Positions 1 through 7,659 of a stretch of DNA of 11,056 nt are shown piece by piece. Source of the DNA: an uncultured Clostridia bacterium (GTDB lineage Bacteria; Bacillota; Clostridia; HGM11514); contig CABSMD010000066.1 in assembly GCA_902478725.1 (NCBI GenBank), forward strand, positions 1 to 11,056, written 5' to 3'. The notes under the pieces were generated by a model. That model saw only the letters and a list, made by a program, of their open reading frames with translations, had not been told where the DNA came from and did not search any database. How positions within the stretch are numbered: the stretch's first letter is position 1; each line of letters starts with the position of its first letter. A program made the translations under genes and the position numbers.

Positions 1-1145
1 TGGATTCGGTACGGATACTGGCCGTTGCGGCAAACCGCAACATTACCCTGCTCGAGCAGCAGATCAGGCGGTTTCATCCGGTGTTGTGCGCGGTATATGA
101 TGAGTCCGCCGCAAAGGATTTGCGCACGCGGGTACAGGATACCACTGTGCGCGTGGTCTCCGGCATGGATGGATTGATGGAAGCTGCGGTGCTGCCGGAA
201 GCCGATATGGTGGTGGCCGCAATGGTTGGCAGCATTGGGTTAAAGCCTGTGCTTGCGGCTATCCGAAGCGGGAAGGACATTGCACTGGCCAACAAGGAAA
301 CCCTTGTCACGGCCGGCAGTATAGTGATGCGGGAAATAGCAGACAATAGCGTCAGGATATTGCCGGTTGACAGCGAGCACTCGGCGATTTTTCAGTGCCT
401 GCACGCAATCGGCAGCAAGAATACGAGTGCAGATACCCGGGCGGACGGCAATGCGGGGAGAGACGAAAGGACTGTTAAAAGGATCCTGCTTACCGCCTCA
501 GGCGGCCCTTTTTATGGGAAAAGCAGGGAAGAACTGCAAACCGTTACGGTGGAGCAGGCGCTGCGTCACCCCAACTGGGATATGGGCGGGAAGATCACGA
601 TCGATTCGGCAACTCTGATGAATAAGGGGCTGGAGGTGATCGAGGCGAAATGGCTGTTTGATGTGAAACCGGAGCAGATCGAGGTTGTGGTACACCGCGA
701 GAGCATCGTTCACTCCATGGTGGAGTTTTGTGACAATTCGGTCATCGCGCAGATGGGTATTCCGGATATGAGAATCCCGATCCAGCTTGCGCTGACCTAT
801 CCAAAGCGGTTAGAGAGCGTTGTGCCAGCAGTAGATTTTACAAACTATCCATCCCTGACCTTCGGACAGCCGGACTGCGAGACCTTCCGCTGTCTGGCGC
901 TCGCTTACAGCGCGCTTCATACCGGCGGCACAATGCCGGCGGCGATGAATGCGGCGAATGAGGCCGCAGTCGATGCGTTTTTGCGCGGCAGGCTTTCTTT
1001 TTTGGGGATTGCCGAGCTGGTCGGGGAGGCTATGAATGCGCATCGACCGGTTGAATCGCCCACTTTGGACGATATTTTTGAAACAGACCGCTGGGCGAGG
1101 GAGTTTCTTTTGAAAAAACATCCCGGACTTAGGGGAATAGGATAG
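1..1145 (+). CDS. dxr: 1-deoxy-D-xylulose 5-phosphate reductoisomerase, 5'-truncated by the window
   Basis: Dxr converts 1-deoxy-D-xylulose 5-phosphate to 2-C-methyl-D-erythritol 4-phosphate with NADPH, the first committed step of the cytosolic MEP isoprenoid pathway. The frame is open from base 3, beginning D-S-V-R-I-L-A-V-A-A-N-R-N, so the internal ATG at 81 is not the start. About 25 N-terminal residues, including the NADPH-binding GSTGSIG motif, lie outside. About 380 residues are visible. Family landmarks in order are ANKETLVTAG, the metal-ligand motif DSEHSAIFQ (bases 369-395), TASGGPF, HPNWDMGGKITIDSATLMNKG and HRESIVHSMVEF, then MNAANEAAVDAFL near the C-terminus. Between DSEHSAIFQ and TASGGPF there is a hydrophilic loop roughly 15 residues longer than I recall for Bacillus Dxr; it lies in a variable part of the family. 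It is followed after 54 bases by rseP, as in many Bacillota. The C-terminus is intact. Confidence 0.97.
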   Translation, partial: DSVRILAVAANRNITLLEQQIRRFHPVLCAVYDESAAKDLRTRVQDTTVRVVSGMDGLMEAAVLPEADMVVAAMVGSIGLKPVLAAIRSGKDIALANKETLVTAGSIVMREIADNSVRILPVDSEHSAIFQCLHAIGSKNTSADTRADGNAGRDERTVKRILLTASGGPFYGKSREELQTVTVEQALRHPNWDMGGKITIDSATLMNKGLEVIEAKWLFDVKPEQIEVVVHRESIVHSMVEFCDNSVIAQMGIPDMRIPIQLALTYPKRLESVVPAVDFTNYPSLTFGQPDCETFRCLALAYSALHTGGTMPAAMNAANEAAVDAFLRGRLSFLGIAELVGEAMNAHRPVESPTLDDIFETDRWAREFLLKKHPGLRGIG

Positions 1146-1199
1146 GCTGATAAAAGCCATATAGACTGTGAATGACAGGGCGGAAAGGCAGTTGATGAT

Positions 1200-2279
1200 A
1201 TGATTTTAACAATTATAGCGGCAGTTTTGGTATTTGGGATCATTATCGCGGTACATGAAGCCGGACATTTGATCGCGGCAAAGAGCGTCGGCGTCAAGGT
1301 GCATGAATTTGCGATCGGAATGGGGCCGAAGCTTTTTTCCTTTACAAAAGGAGGTACCGCGTATTCCCTGCGGCTTTTGCCGATCGGCGGGTTCTGCAGT
1401 ATGGAGGGTGAAGATGAAAATTCGGACAATCCCGACGCGCTGTGCAATAAGAGTGTTTGGGCGCGGCTACTGGTTATGGTATCCGGCGCGCTGATGAATG
1501 TCATACTGGGCTTGGTGATCTATATCGTTATCATCAGTGCGGTTCCGGGGGACATTGGCTTTAATGTGATCGGCGAGGTGATTGACAATTCGCCGGCAAT
1601 GGAGGCGGGCTTGCAGCCGGGAGACAAAATTGTCAGGGTGAATGGCAAGCGGGTCCATTTGGCCAGCGAGGTGCGGTTTGAACTCTTCAAAACCGAAGGG
1701 CAGGAAGCCGAGCTTGTGCTCAACCGCAATGGAGAAAAGATTACCAAACGGATCACTCCTATGCTGCAAGAAGGAAAATCAGTTGACGCAAACGGAAATG
1801 AAATAACGGTGAATCAATACTTTTTTGGCTACCGTGCGCGGGAGGACCAAAAAACAGTATGGAATGTATTGAAATACGCCTACTACCAGTCGTGGTTTAC
1901 GATAGATGTTGTGATCTATTCGCTGGGGCAGCTCATACAGGGCAAGGTCGGCTTAAATGAGATGTCAGGACCGGTCGGGATCGTCAACCAGATCGGACAG
2001 TCGGCGCGTGCTGGATTTTTAGACTTATTATCGTTTATGGCGCTGATTACCATTAATCTGGGGGTCTTTAACCTGCTTCCGATTCCGGCGCTTGATGGCG
2101 GACGCATTCTCTTTCTGATTATCGAGATCATTCGGCGAAAGCCGCTGAATCCTGAACGGGAGGGGATGGTGCATTTTATCGGTTTGGTTTTGTTGATGAT
2201 TTTGATGATCGTGGTGACGTGGAGCGATATTATAAAGCTTGACGTCTGGGATAAGCTCAGGGGGCTGTTCGGCGGATAA
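1200..2279 (+). CDS. rseP: Site-2 intramembrane zinc metalloprotease (RseP/RasP family)
   Basis: This is a 359-residue membrane protease of the M50B family, which cleaves transmembrane segments of anti-sigma factors and other membrane proteins or signal peptides. The first membrane helix carries the zinc-binding HEAGH motif (H19, E20, H23), followed by the GMGP and LLPIGGF signatures. A single PDZ domain lies at about residues 115-190 (GEVIDNSPAMEAGLQPGDKIVRVNG at its core). The second catalytic motif, NLLPIPALDGG, is at 291-301, with D299 the expected third zinc ligand, and two or three hydrophobic helices surround it. The protein is shorter than Bacillus RasP (about 420 residues) but has every catalytic element. 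A GGAAAGG ribosome binding site at 1182-1188 stands 11 bases before the ATG. It follows dxr by 54 bases and is probably in the same transcript. Substrates cannot be read from the sequence; RasP-like roles in sigma-factor release are known for the family only. Confidence 0.96.
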   Translation: MILTIIAAVLVFGIIIAVHEAGHLIAAKSVGVKVHEFAIGMGPKLFSFTKGGTAYSLRLLPIGGFCSMEGEDENSDNPDALCNKSVWARLLVMVSGALMNVILGLVIYIVIISAVPGDIGFNVIGEVIDNSPAMEAGLQPGDKIVRVNGKRVHLASEVRFELFKTEGQEAELVLNRNGEKITKRITPMLQEGKSVDANGNEITVNQYFFGYRAREDQKTVWNVLKYAYYQSWFTIDVVIYSLGQLIQGKVGLNEMSGPVGIVNQIGQSARAGFLDLLSFMALITINLGVFNLLPIPALDGGRILFLIIEIIRRKPLNPEREGMVHFIGLVLLMILMIVVTWSDIIKLDVWDKLRGLFGG

Positions 2280-2334
2280 GATGCGGGGTATAAAGCGGTA
2301 GCTTGAAAACGCGATACAAGGTGAGGATTTTGAT

Positions 2335-3375
2335 ATGAAAACAAAAAGGGTTATGGCCGGAGCGCTTTCTATTGGTGGTGGCGCGCCGGTTTCGATACAA
2401 TCGATGACGAATACGAAGACAAAGGATGTCGCATCGACCGTCGCGCTGATCCATCGGCTGGAGGCTGCCGGGTGTGAGCTGGTGCGCGTGGCGGTGCCGG
2501 ATGGGGAATCCGCCCGCTGCATCGACAAAATCAAGGAGCAGATTTCCGTCCCGCTGGTGGCGGACATCCATTTTGATTACCGGCTTGCACTTTTATGTAT
2601 CGAGCGCGGAATAGACAAAATCAGGATTAATCCGGGTAACATTGGCTCAAAGGAGCGTGTGGAGGCGGTCGCGCAGGCGGCGAAGCAGAAGGGGATCCCA
2701 ATCCGGATCGGGGTAAATGGCGGCTCCCTCGAACCGGCGCTTGTGGAAAAGTATGGCCGTCCATGCCCGGAGGCAATGGTGGAAAGTGCGTTTTCCCACA
2801 TGCGATTGCTGGAACAGTGCGGTTTTGACGACATCGTTATCTCACTGAAGGCGTCGGATGTTTCAGATACCGTCGCGGCTTACCGCCTGATGGCGGAGCG
2901 TTGTGCGTATCCACTCCACTTGGGGGTGACCGAGGCGGGAACCAGGTTTGCCGGCACGGTGAAATCCTCGGTCGGCATCGGCGCTTTGCTGCTAGACGGC
3001 ATCGGCGACACCGTCCGCGTATCGCTCACGGCGGACCCGGTGGAGGAGGTTACCGTGGCTATCGAGATTTTAAAGGCCTGCGGTCTGCGCAACGAAGGGG
3101 TAAGGATCGTATCCTGCCCGACTTGCGCACGCTGCAACATCGATATGATCCCGATCGCGGAGCAGATGGGCGAGCTGCTGAAAAACTGCAAAAAAAATAT
3201 CAAGGTCGCCATCATGGGCTGTGCGGTCAACGGTCCCGGCGAGGCGCGGGACGCCGATATCGGCATTGCCGGCGGCAAGGGAGACGCCCTGTTGTTTAAA
3301 AAAGGAAAGAGTGTCCGTAAGGTGGCCGAAGCCGACATTGTGCGGGAACTGATGGCCGAGATCGAGAGAATGTAG
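2335..3375 (+). CDS. ispG: 4-hydroxy-3-methylbut-2-en-1-yl diphosphate synthase (flavodoxin/ferredoxin-dependent)
   Basis: IspG reduces 2-C-methyl-D-erythritol 2,4-cyclodiphosphate to HMBPP using a [4Fe-4S] cluster, the next-to-last MEP pathway step. The protein has 346 residues, a normal bacterial length. The N-terminal TIM barrel begins with SIGGGAPVSIQSMTNTKT and includes VADIHFDYRLAL and KIRINPGNIG. The C-terminal cluster domain has C261, C264 (CPTC), C296 (GCAVNGPGEA) and E303, with the same spacing as the three Cys and one Glu ligands of the E. coli enzyme. An additional cysteine, C267, sits three residues after C264, where many homologues have Arg or Thr. An AAGGTGAGG ribosome binding site at 2318-2326 lies 8 bases before the ATG and supports this start. 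It lies 55 bases after rseP. Its presence with dxr in one cluster places two MEP enzymes under probable common control. Confidence 0.97.
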   Translation: MKTKRVMAGALSIGGGAPVSIQSMTNTKTKDVASTVALIHRLEAAGCELVRVAVPDGESARCIDKIKEQISVPLVADIHFDYRLALLCIERGIDKIRINPGNIGSKERVEAVAQAAKQKGIPIRIGVNGGSLEPALVEKYGRPCPEAMVESAFSHMRLLEQCGFDDIVISLKASDVSDTVAAYRLMAERCAYPLHLGVTEAGTRFAGTVKSSVGIGALLLDGIGDTVRVSLTADPVEEVTVAIEILKACGLRNEGVRIVSCPTCARCNIDMIPIAEQMGELLKNCKKNIKVAIMGCAVNGPGEARDADIGIAGGKGDALLFKKGKSVRKVAEADIVRELMAEIERM

Positions 3376-3384
3376 GATTCCGCG

Positions 3385-3480
3385 ATGACGGAGCATAGAA
3401 AACGGATGATCGAGCCAATTGTGAAAAGCGGCTTTGCCATAAGGAAAGAACATGTGATAAGGGAGACACAACACGTATGA
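3385..3480 (+). CDS. Putative 31-residue small ORF containing a PolC-like segment, overlapping the polC start
   Basis: The frame runs ATG 3385 to TGA 3478-3480, and its last four bases (ATGA) overlap the polC start codon. AGGA at 3374-3377, over the ispG stop, lies 7 bases upstream, so initiation is plausible. Residues 6-8 (KRM) and 10-19 (EPIVKSGFAI) match PolC residues 794-796 and 801-810 (EPIVKNGFAV) after removal of three PolC residues. The DNA matches too, in the same reading frame. The remaining C-terminal residues (RKEHVIRE and on) match nothing I recognise. It may be a functional leader peptide translationally coupled to polC, or merely a relic of a partial polC duplication that stayed open by chance. 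No function can be assigned. I am confident of the similarity, but not that the ORF is translated. Confidence 0.4.
   Translation: MTEHRKRMIEPIVKSGFAIRKEHVIRETQHV
3399..3441 (+). repeat. Copy A of an imperfect direct repeat shared with the interior of polC
   Basis: Bases 3399-3408 (AAAACGGATG) are identical to 5855-5864. Bases 3412-3441 match 5877-5906 at 26 of 30 positions. The two blocks are separated by 3 bases here and 12 in polC, a difference of 9 bases that keeps the frame. Two of the four mismatches are silent (CCA/CCG, GGC/GGT) and two give conservative changes (Ser/Asn, Ile/Val). A weaker resemblance may continue upstream to the ispG stop, but it needs small gaps and I do not rely on it. 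Confidence 0.75.
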
Positions 3481-6400
3481 AGGATTTTATTGAATTTATC
3501 CCGGGGGTGCCGGTTCCGTCTGTGATCAGAGAAGCGGAAATCCTGCCGGATTCCAAAATACATATCGCACAGCGCAGCATCCATTTGGTGCTGCAATGCG
3601 CACAGGCGGTAGAGGAAAATGCTCTTAGCGAACTGGAACAGCGCATTGCGCAAAAGCTGCGGCTGAACCGGATGAAGATTACCGTACGGCAGAAATCGGA
3701 AGAAACGGCAGAGGCTGTACCCAAAGCCGAAGAACCGAAAGGGTTGGGAGAAAAGAAAGATATTGTAGGGATGGAAAAGTCCGTAAGCACCGGCGAAGTT
3801 AAAAAGTCGGGCGATTCCGCCTCGGGCCAAGGCCGGGAAGGATCGCCCATCTCGCCGGAACCGGAAAAAGAGAAGGTTTCCACCTTTGTAAAGTCAAGAA
3901 ATGACGAGCAGGCCAGGATGGTCGCGCAGGCTCTGTCCAATAATCGTGCGCCGGCGGAAAAGCCAAAAGCGGGCGCGGCTGTGTACGGAAAGCCGTTTAA
4001 GGGTGACCCTGTCCCGCTTCGCGACGTGGGGCGCGATTACGGCAGGATCGTTGTCGAGGGAGACATTTTCAAGCTGGAAAAGCGGGAGACCCGGCGTGGT
4101 ATGCTGGTTTACATCATCAGCATCACCGACAATACCTATTCGATCAACTGTAAGATCATATGTGACAAAAACGCGGGCGCGGCAATCGATAACGGCATCA
4201 AAAAGGGCGCGCGCATCCGCGTCAAAGGCGACCTGTCGGAAGACAAATTCGACAACGAGGTTGTTGTCATGATCAACGACATCATGCTGCAGGAAAAACA
4301 GAAGAAGCTGGATTTGGCGGAGAAGAAGCGGGTCGAGTTGCATTGCCACACCAAAATGAGCGCAATGGACGGCTTGAGCTCGGTCGGCGACATCATACAG
4401 CGCGCCGATGAATGGGGGCACAAGGCGATCGCGATTACCGACCACGGCGTGATCCAGGCTTTTCCGGATGCGCATCTGGCCGCCAAAAAGAGGGACATTA
4501 AGGTTATTTACGGCGTGGAATGCTATATCGTAAACGACGGCGTATCCATCGTATCGGGTGAGACCGACGCCGGTCTTGACGGAGAGTATGTTGTGTTTGA
4601 CATCGAAACGACCGGCCTCAGCGCAGTACAGAATCAGATCATTGAGATCGGCGCGGTGCGGGTAACGGGCGGCAGGGTAACCGAGGTCTTTTCGGAGTTT
4701 GTCAATCCTGGTGTCAGGATACCCACCAACATCACCGAACTGACTGGAATTACCGACGAGATGGTGGCGGATGCGCCCGGGATCGATGTCATTCTTCCAA
4801 AATTCTTGGAATTTACCAAAGATGCGGTATTGGTCGCGCACAACGCGGATTTTGACATGTCGTTTATCCGCCGCGCCTGTGAGAAACAGGGCAGGAAGAT
4901 CAGCAACGCCGTGCTGGACACACTGTCGCTGTCGCGCGCCATGTTCCCACAGCTGCAAAGGCATAAGCTGAATATTATCGCAAAACACTTAGGGGTGAGT
5001 CTGGTAAACCATCACCGTGCCTGCGACGACGCGCGCGCGACGGGTGAGATTTTGATCAAGTGCTTTGCCATGTTAAAAGAGATGGGCCTCACCCGCGCAC
5101 AGGAGATCAACTCCAGACTGTCCGGCGCGGCTGATATTAAAAAACTGAAGTCATACCACGCGATCATCCTGACCAAAAACAGCGTGGGCTTGAAAAATCT
5201 ATACAAAATTATATCGGAATCGCATTTGAATTATTTTTACCGGACGCCGCGCGTCCCGAAAAGCTTATACTTAAAGTACAAAGAGGGCTTACTGCTCGGT
5301 TCTGCCTGTGAGGCAGGAGAGCTGTATAGCGCAATTTTGGGCGGAAAACCGGAGGATGAGGTTGAGGCGATCGCACGCTTTTATGACTATCTCGAAATAC
5401 AGCCGCTGGGCAATAACGCTTTTATGCTCCGAAATGGCACGGTGCCAAACGAGGAGGCCCTGATCGACATCAACAAAAAGATCATCGCACTGGGGGAAAA
5501 GTTGAACAAGCTGGTGGTAGCAACTTGTGACGTCCACTTTTTAAACCCGGAGGATGCGGTTTACCGCCGTGTGCTGATGACGGCCCAGGGCTTTGACGAC
5601 GCGGACAAGCAGGCGCCGCTTTTCCTGCGTACCACCGACGAGATGCTCGAGGAGTTCACCTATCTCAACAAGGAAAAGGCCTATGAGGTGGTGGTGGAAA
5701 ACCCCAACAAAATCGCGGACATGATCGAGGAAATCAAACCGATTCCAGACGAGACCTATCCGCCTGAAATGGAAGGGGCGGAGGAAGAGTTGACCACAAT
5801 GTGCTACGAAAAAGCAAAGCGCATTTATGGCGATCCCCTGCCGGAGGTGGTAGCAAAACGGATGGAACGCGAGCTGGAGCCGATTGTGAAAAACGGTTTT
5901 GCCGTAATGTATATGATCGCGCAGCGGTTGGTGGCAAAATCGCTGTCCGACGGCTATCTGGTTGGTTCGCGTGGTTCGGTCGGCTCCTCCCTGATCGCGT
6001 TTATGGCGGGCATTACCGAGGTCAACTCCCTCATGCCGCACTATATCTGCGACGAATGCCAATACTCCGAGTTCATTGACGACGGTTCCTATAGCTCCGG
6101 CTACGACCTGCCGGACAAGGTTTGTCCCAACTGCGGGGAAAAGTTGAGCAAAAACGGTCACGATATCCCGTTTGAAACCTTTTTGGGTTTCAACGCGGAC
6201 AAAGAGCCGGATATCGACCTCAATTTTTCGGGGGACTATCAGAGTGTAGCCCACAAATACACCGAAGAATTATTCGGCGAAGGACATGTGTTCCGCGCCG
6301 GCACGATCGGTACGGTTGCGGATAAAACGGCGTATGGTTACGTGCAAAAATACATCGAAAAGACCGGGCAATACCTCAATAAGGCGGAGGTGGACCGCCT

Positions 6401-7628
6401 GGTAGCCGGCTGCGCCGGCGTCAAGCGCACGACGGGGCAGCACCCCGGCGGGGTCATGATCGTACCGCGCAACAACGAGGTATACTTTTTCACCCCGATC
6501 CAGCATCCGGCGGACGACCGGGATTCGGATATTATCACCACCCATTTTGATTACCACTCGATCAGCGGCAGGCTGTTAAAGCTTGACATACTCGGACACG
6601 ACGATCCGACCGCGATCCGGATGCTGGAGGATTTAACCGGGCTTGACGCCACGACGATCCCGTTGGACGATCCGGATACGATGAGCCTTTTTGTCGGCAC
6701 CTCCGCCCTTGGCGTGACGCCGGAGCAGATCAACAGCAAGGTCGGCACGTTTGGCGTGCCGGAGTTCGGTACGAAGTTCGTCCGGCAGATGCTCGAGGAC
6801 ACCAAACCATCCACCTTTTCCGAGCTGGTGCGGATTTCCGGCCTGTCCCACGGGACGGACGTGTGGCTGGGCAACGCGCAGGACCTGATCGTCAATGACG
6901 GGTTAACATTATCCGAGGTCATCTGTGCGCGCGATGATATTATGGGTGCGCTGATCCGCAAGGGCTTGCCGAACCTGGATTCTTTTAAGATTATGGAAAG
7001 TGTCCGAAAAGGCAAGGGCCTGTCGCCTGAACAGGAGGCGCTGATGCGGGAAAACCATGTGGAGGAATGGTATATCAATTCCTGTAAAAAGATCAAATAC
7101 CTCTTCCCGCGGGCGCACGCGGTCGCCTATGTCATGATGGCGTTTCGGATCGCTTATTGTAAGGTGCATTACCCGATCGAGTTTTATATGACCTACTTCA
7201 CGGTTCGCGCGGACGATTTTGACGCCGAACTGATGTGCAAGGGCGTCGACGTTGCTAAAAGGACATTGGCGGAATACGAATCCAAGGGCAACGGCGCGAG
7301 CCAGAAAGAAAAAAATGTGGCGACGATTTTAGAGATGTGTGTGGAGATGTACTGCCGTGGATTCTCTTTCCTGCCGATCGACCTCAAACGGTCGGACGCA
7401 ACACGGTTCCAGTGCGTAGACGGTAAGATACTCCCGCCGCTGAATGCCTTAAATGGGTTGGGTACCAACGCTGCAAGAAACATCGTCGAGGCACGGGAGG
7501 AAGAGGAATTCATGTCTATCGAGGATATGCAGGTGCGCGCGAAGCTGACCAAAACAGTGGTCGAGGCGCTGCGGGCGCAGGGCTGCCTGGACGGGATGGA
7601 CGAATCCAGCCAGATGACATTGTTTTAA
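3477..7628 (+). CDS. polC: DNA polymerase III alpha subunit, Gram-positive PolC type, with integral 3'-5' proofreading exonuclease
   Basis: PolC is the main replicative DNA polymerase of Bacillota, acting with the sliding clamp at the fork. This one has 1383 residues (Bacillus subtilis about 1437). In order: an N-terminal domain to about residue 82; a charged, low-complexity linker at 83-185; an OB fold at about 187-280; the first part of the PHP domain with H289, H291 and D322-H323; a DEDDh exonuclease inserted in it, with D375 and E377 (FDIETTG), D460 (HNADFD) and H513/D518 (HRACDDA); and the rest of PHP. The polymerase core has SRGSVGSS, four zinc-ligand cysteines (C858, C861, C883, C886) and catalytic aspartates D912 and D914 in PDIDLNFSG. 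Near the end come a helix-hairpin-helix (about 1320-1345) and a C-terminal clamp-binding motif, QMTLF (1379-1383). AGGGAG at 3460-3465 is 11 bases before the ATG. The shortening relative to Bacillus lies mainly before the OB fold. All active-site motifs are intact. Confidence 0.99.
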   Translation: MKDFIEFIPGVPVPSVIREAEILPDSKIHIAQRSIHLVLQCAQAVEENALSELEQRIAQKLRLNRMKITVRQKSEETAEAVPKAEEPKGLGEKKDIVGMEKSVSTGEVKKSGDSASGQGREGSPISPEPEKEKVSTFVKSRNDEQARMVAQALSNNRAPAEKPKAGAAVYGKPFKGDPVPLRDVGRDYGRIVVEGDIFKLEKRETRRGMLVYIISITDNTYSINCKIICDKNAGAAIDNGIKKGARIRVKGDLSEDKFDNEVVVMINDIMLQEKQKKLDLAEKKRVELHCHTKMSAMDGLSSVGDIIQRADEWGHKAIAITDHGVIQAFPDAHLAAKKRDIKVIYGVECYIVNDGVSIVSGETDAGLDGEYVVFDIETTGLSAVQNQIIEIGAVRVTGGRVTEVFSEFVNPGVRIPTNITELTGITDEMVADAPGIDVILPKFLEFTKDAVLVAHNADFDMSFIRRACEKQGRKISNAVLDTLSLSRAMFPQLQRHKLNIIAKHLGVSLVNHHRACDDARATGEILIKCFAMLKEMGLTRAQEINSRLSGAADIKKLKSYHAIILTKNSVGLKNLYKIISESHLNYFYRTPRVPKSLYLKYKEGLLLGSACEAGELYSAILGGKPEDEVEAIARFYDYLEIQPLGNNAFMLRNGTVPNEEALIDINKKIIALGEKLNKLVVATCDVHFLNPEDAVYRRVLMTAQGFDDADKQAPLFLRTTDEMLEEFTYLNKEKAYEVVVENPNKIADMIEEIKPIPDETYPPEMEGAEEELTTMCYEKAKRIYGDPLPEVVAKRMERELEPIVKNGFAVMYMIAQRLVAKSLSDGYLVGSRGSVGSSLIAFMAGITEVNSLMPHYICDECQYSEFIDDGSYSSGYDLPDKVCPNCGEKLSKNGHDIPFETFLGFNADKEPDIDLNFSGDYQSVAHKYTEELFGEGHVFRAGTIGTVADKTAYGYVQKYIEKTGQYLNKAEVDRLVAGCAGVKRTTGQHPGGVMIVPRNNEVYFFTPIQHPADDRDSDIITTHFDYHSISGRLLKLDILGHDDPTAIRMLEDLTGLDATTIPLDDPDTMSLFVGTSALGVTPEQINSKVGTFGVPEFGTKFVRQMLEDTKPSTFSELVRISGLSHGTDVWLGNAQDLIVNDGLTLSEVICARDDIMGALIRKGLPNLDSFKIMESVRKGKGLSPEQEALMRENHVEEWYINSCKKIKYLFPRAHAVAYVMMAFRIAYCKVHYPIEFYMTYFTVRADDFDAELMCKGVDVAKRTLAEYESKGNGASQKEKNVATILEMCVEMYCRGFSFLPIDLKRSDATRFQCVDGKILPPLNALNGLGTNAARNIVEAREEEEFMSIEDMQVRAKLTKTVVEALRAQGCLDGMDESSQMTLF
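5855..5906 (+). repeat. Copy B of the imperfect direct repeat, inside polC
   Basis: This is the polC-internal partner of 3399-3441. It encodes PolC residues 794-810, just before the palm motif SRGSVGSS, and is the presumed parent copy because it sits in a conserved part of the family. The two copies are about 2.45 kb apart in direct orientation. Confidence 0.75.
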
Positions 7629-7659
7629 TCTCCATTGTTGAAAGAGGATGATGAAAAGC

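Noticed and set aside
1142..1165. Small inverted repeat GGCT...AGCC after dxr as a possible terminator
   Set aside because: Only four paired bases and no T-run follow, so it is too weak to call.
3433..3465. Possible promoter directly before polC (TTTGCC ... TGATAA)
   Set aside because: Both boxes match the consensus poorly, and the region is better explained by the small ORF and the ribosome binding site.
3894..4988. A 364-codon open frame on the minus strand inside polC, plus several shorter ones
   Set aside because: It lies opposite a fully conserved polC and mirrors its codon bias. Its translation shows no domain I recognise and it has no supporting start context.
6551..7096. A 181-codon minus-strand open frame under the polC polymerase core
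   Set aside because: It is antisense to invariant PolC motifs and its composition follows the complementary codons, so it is a shadow frame.
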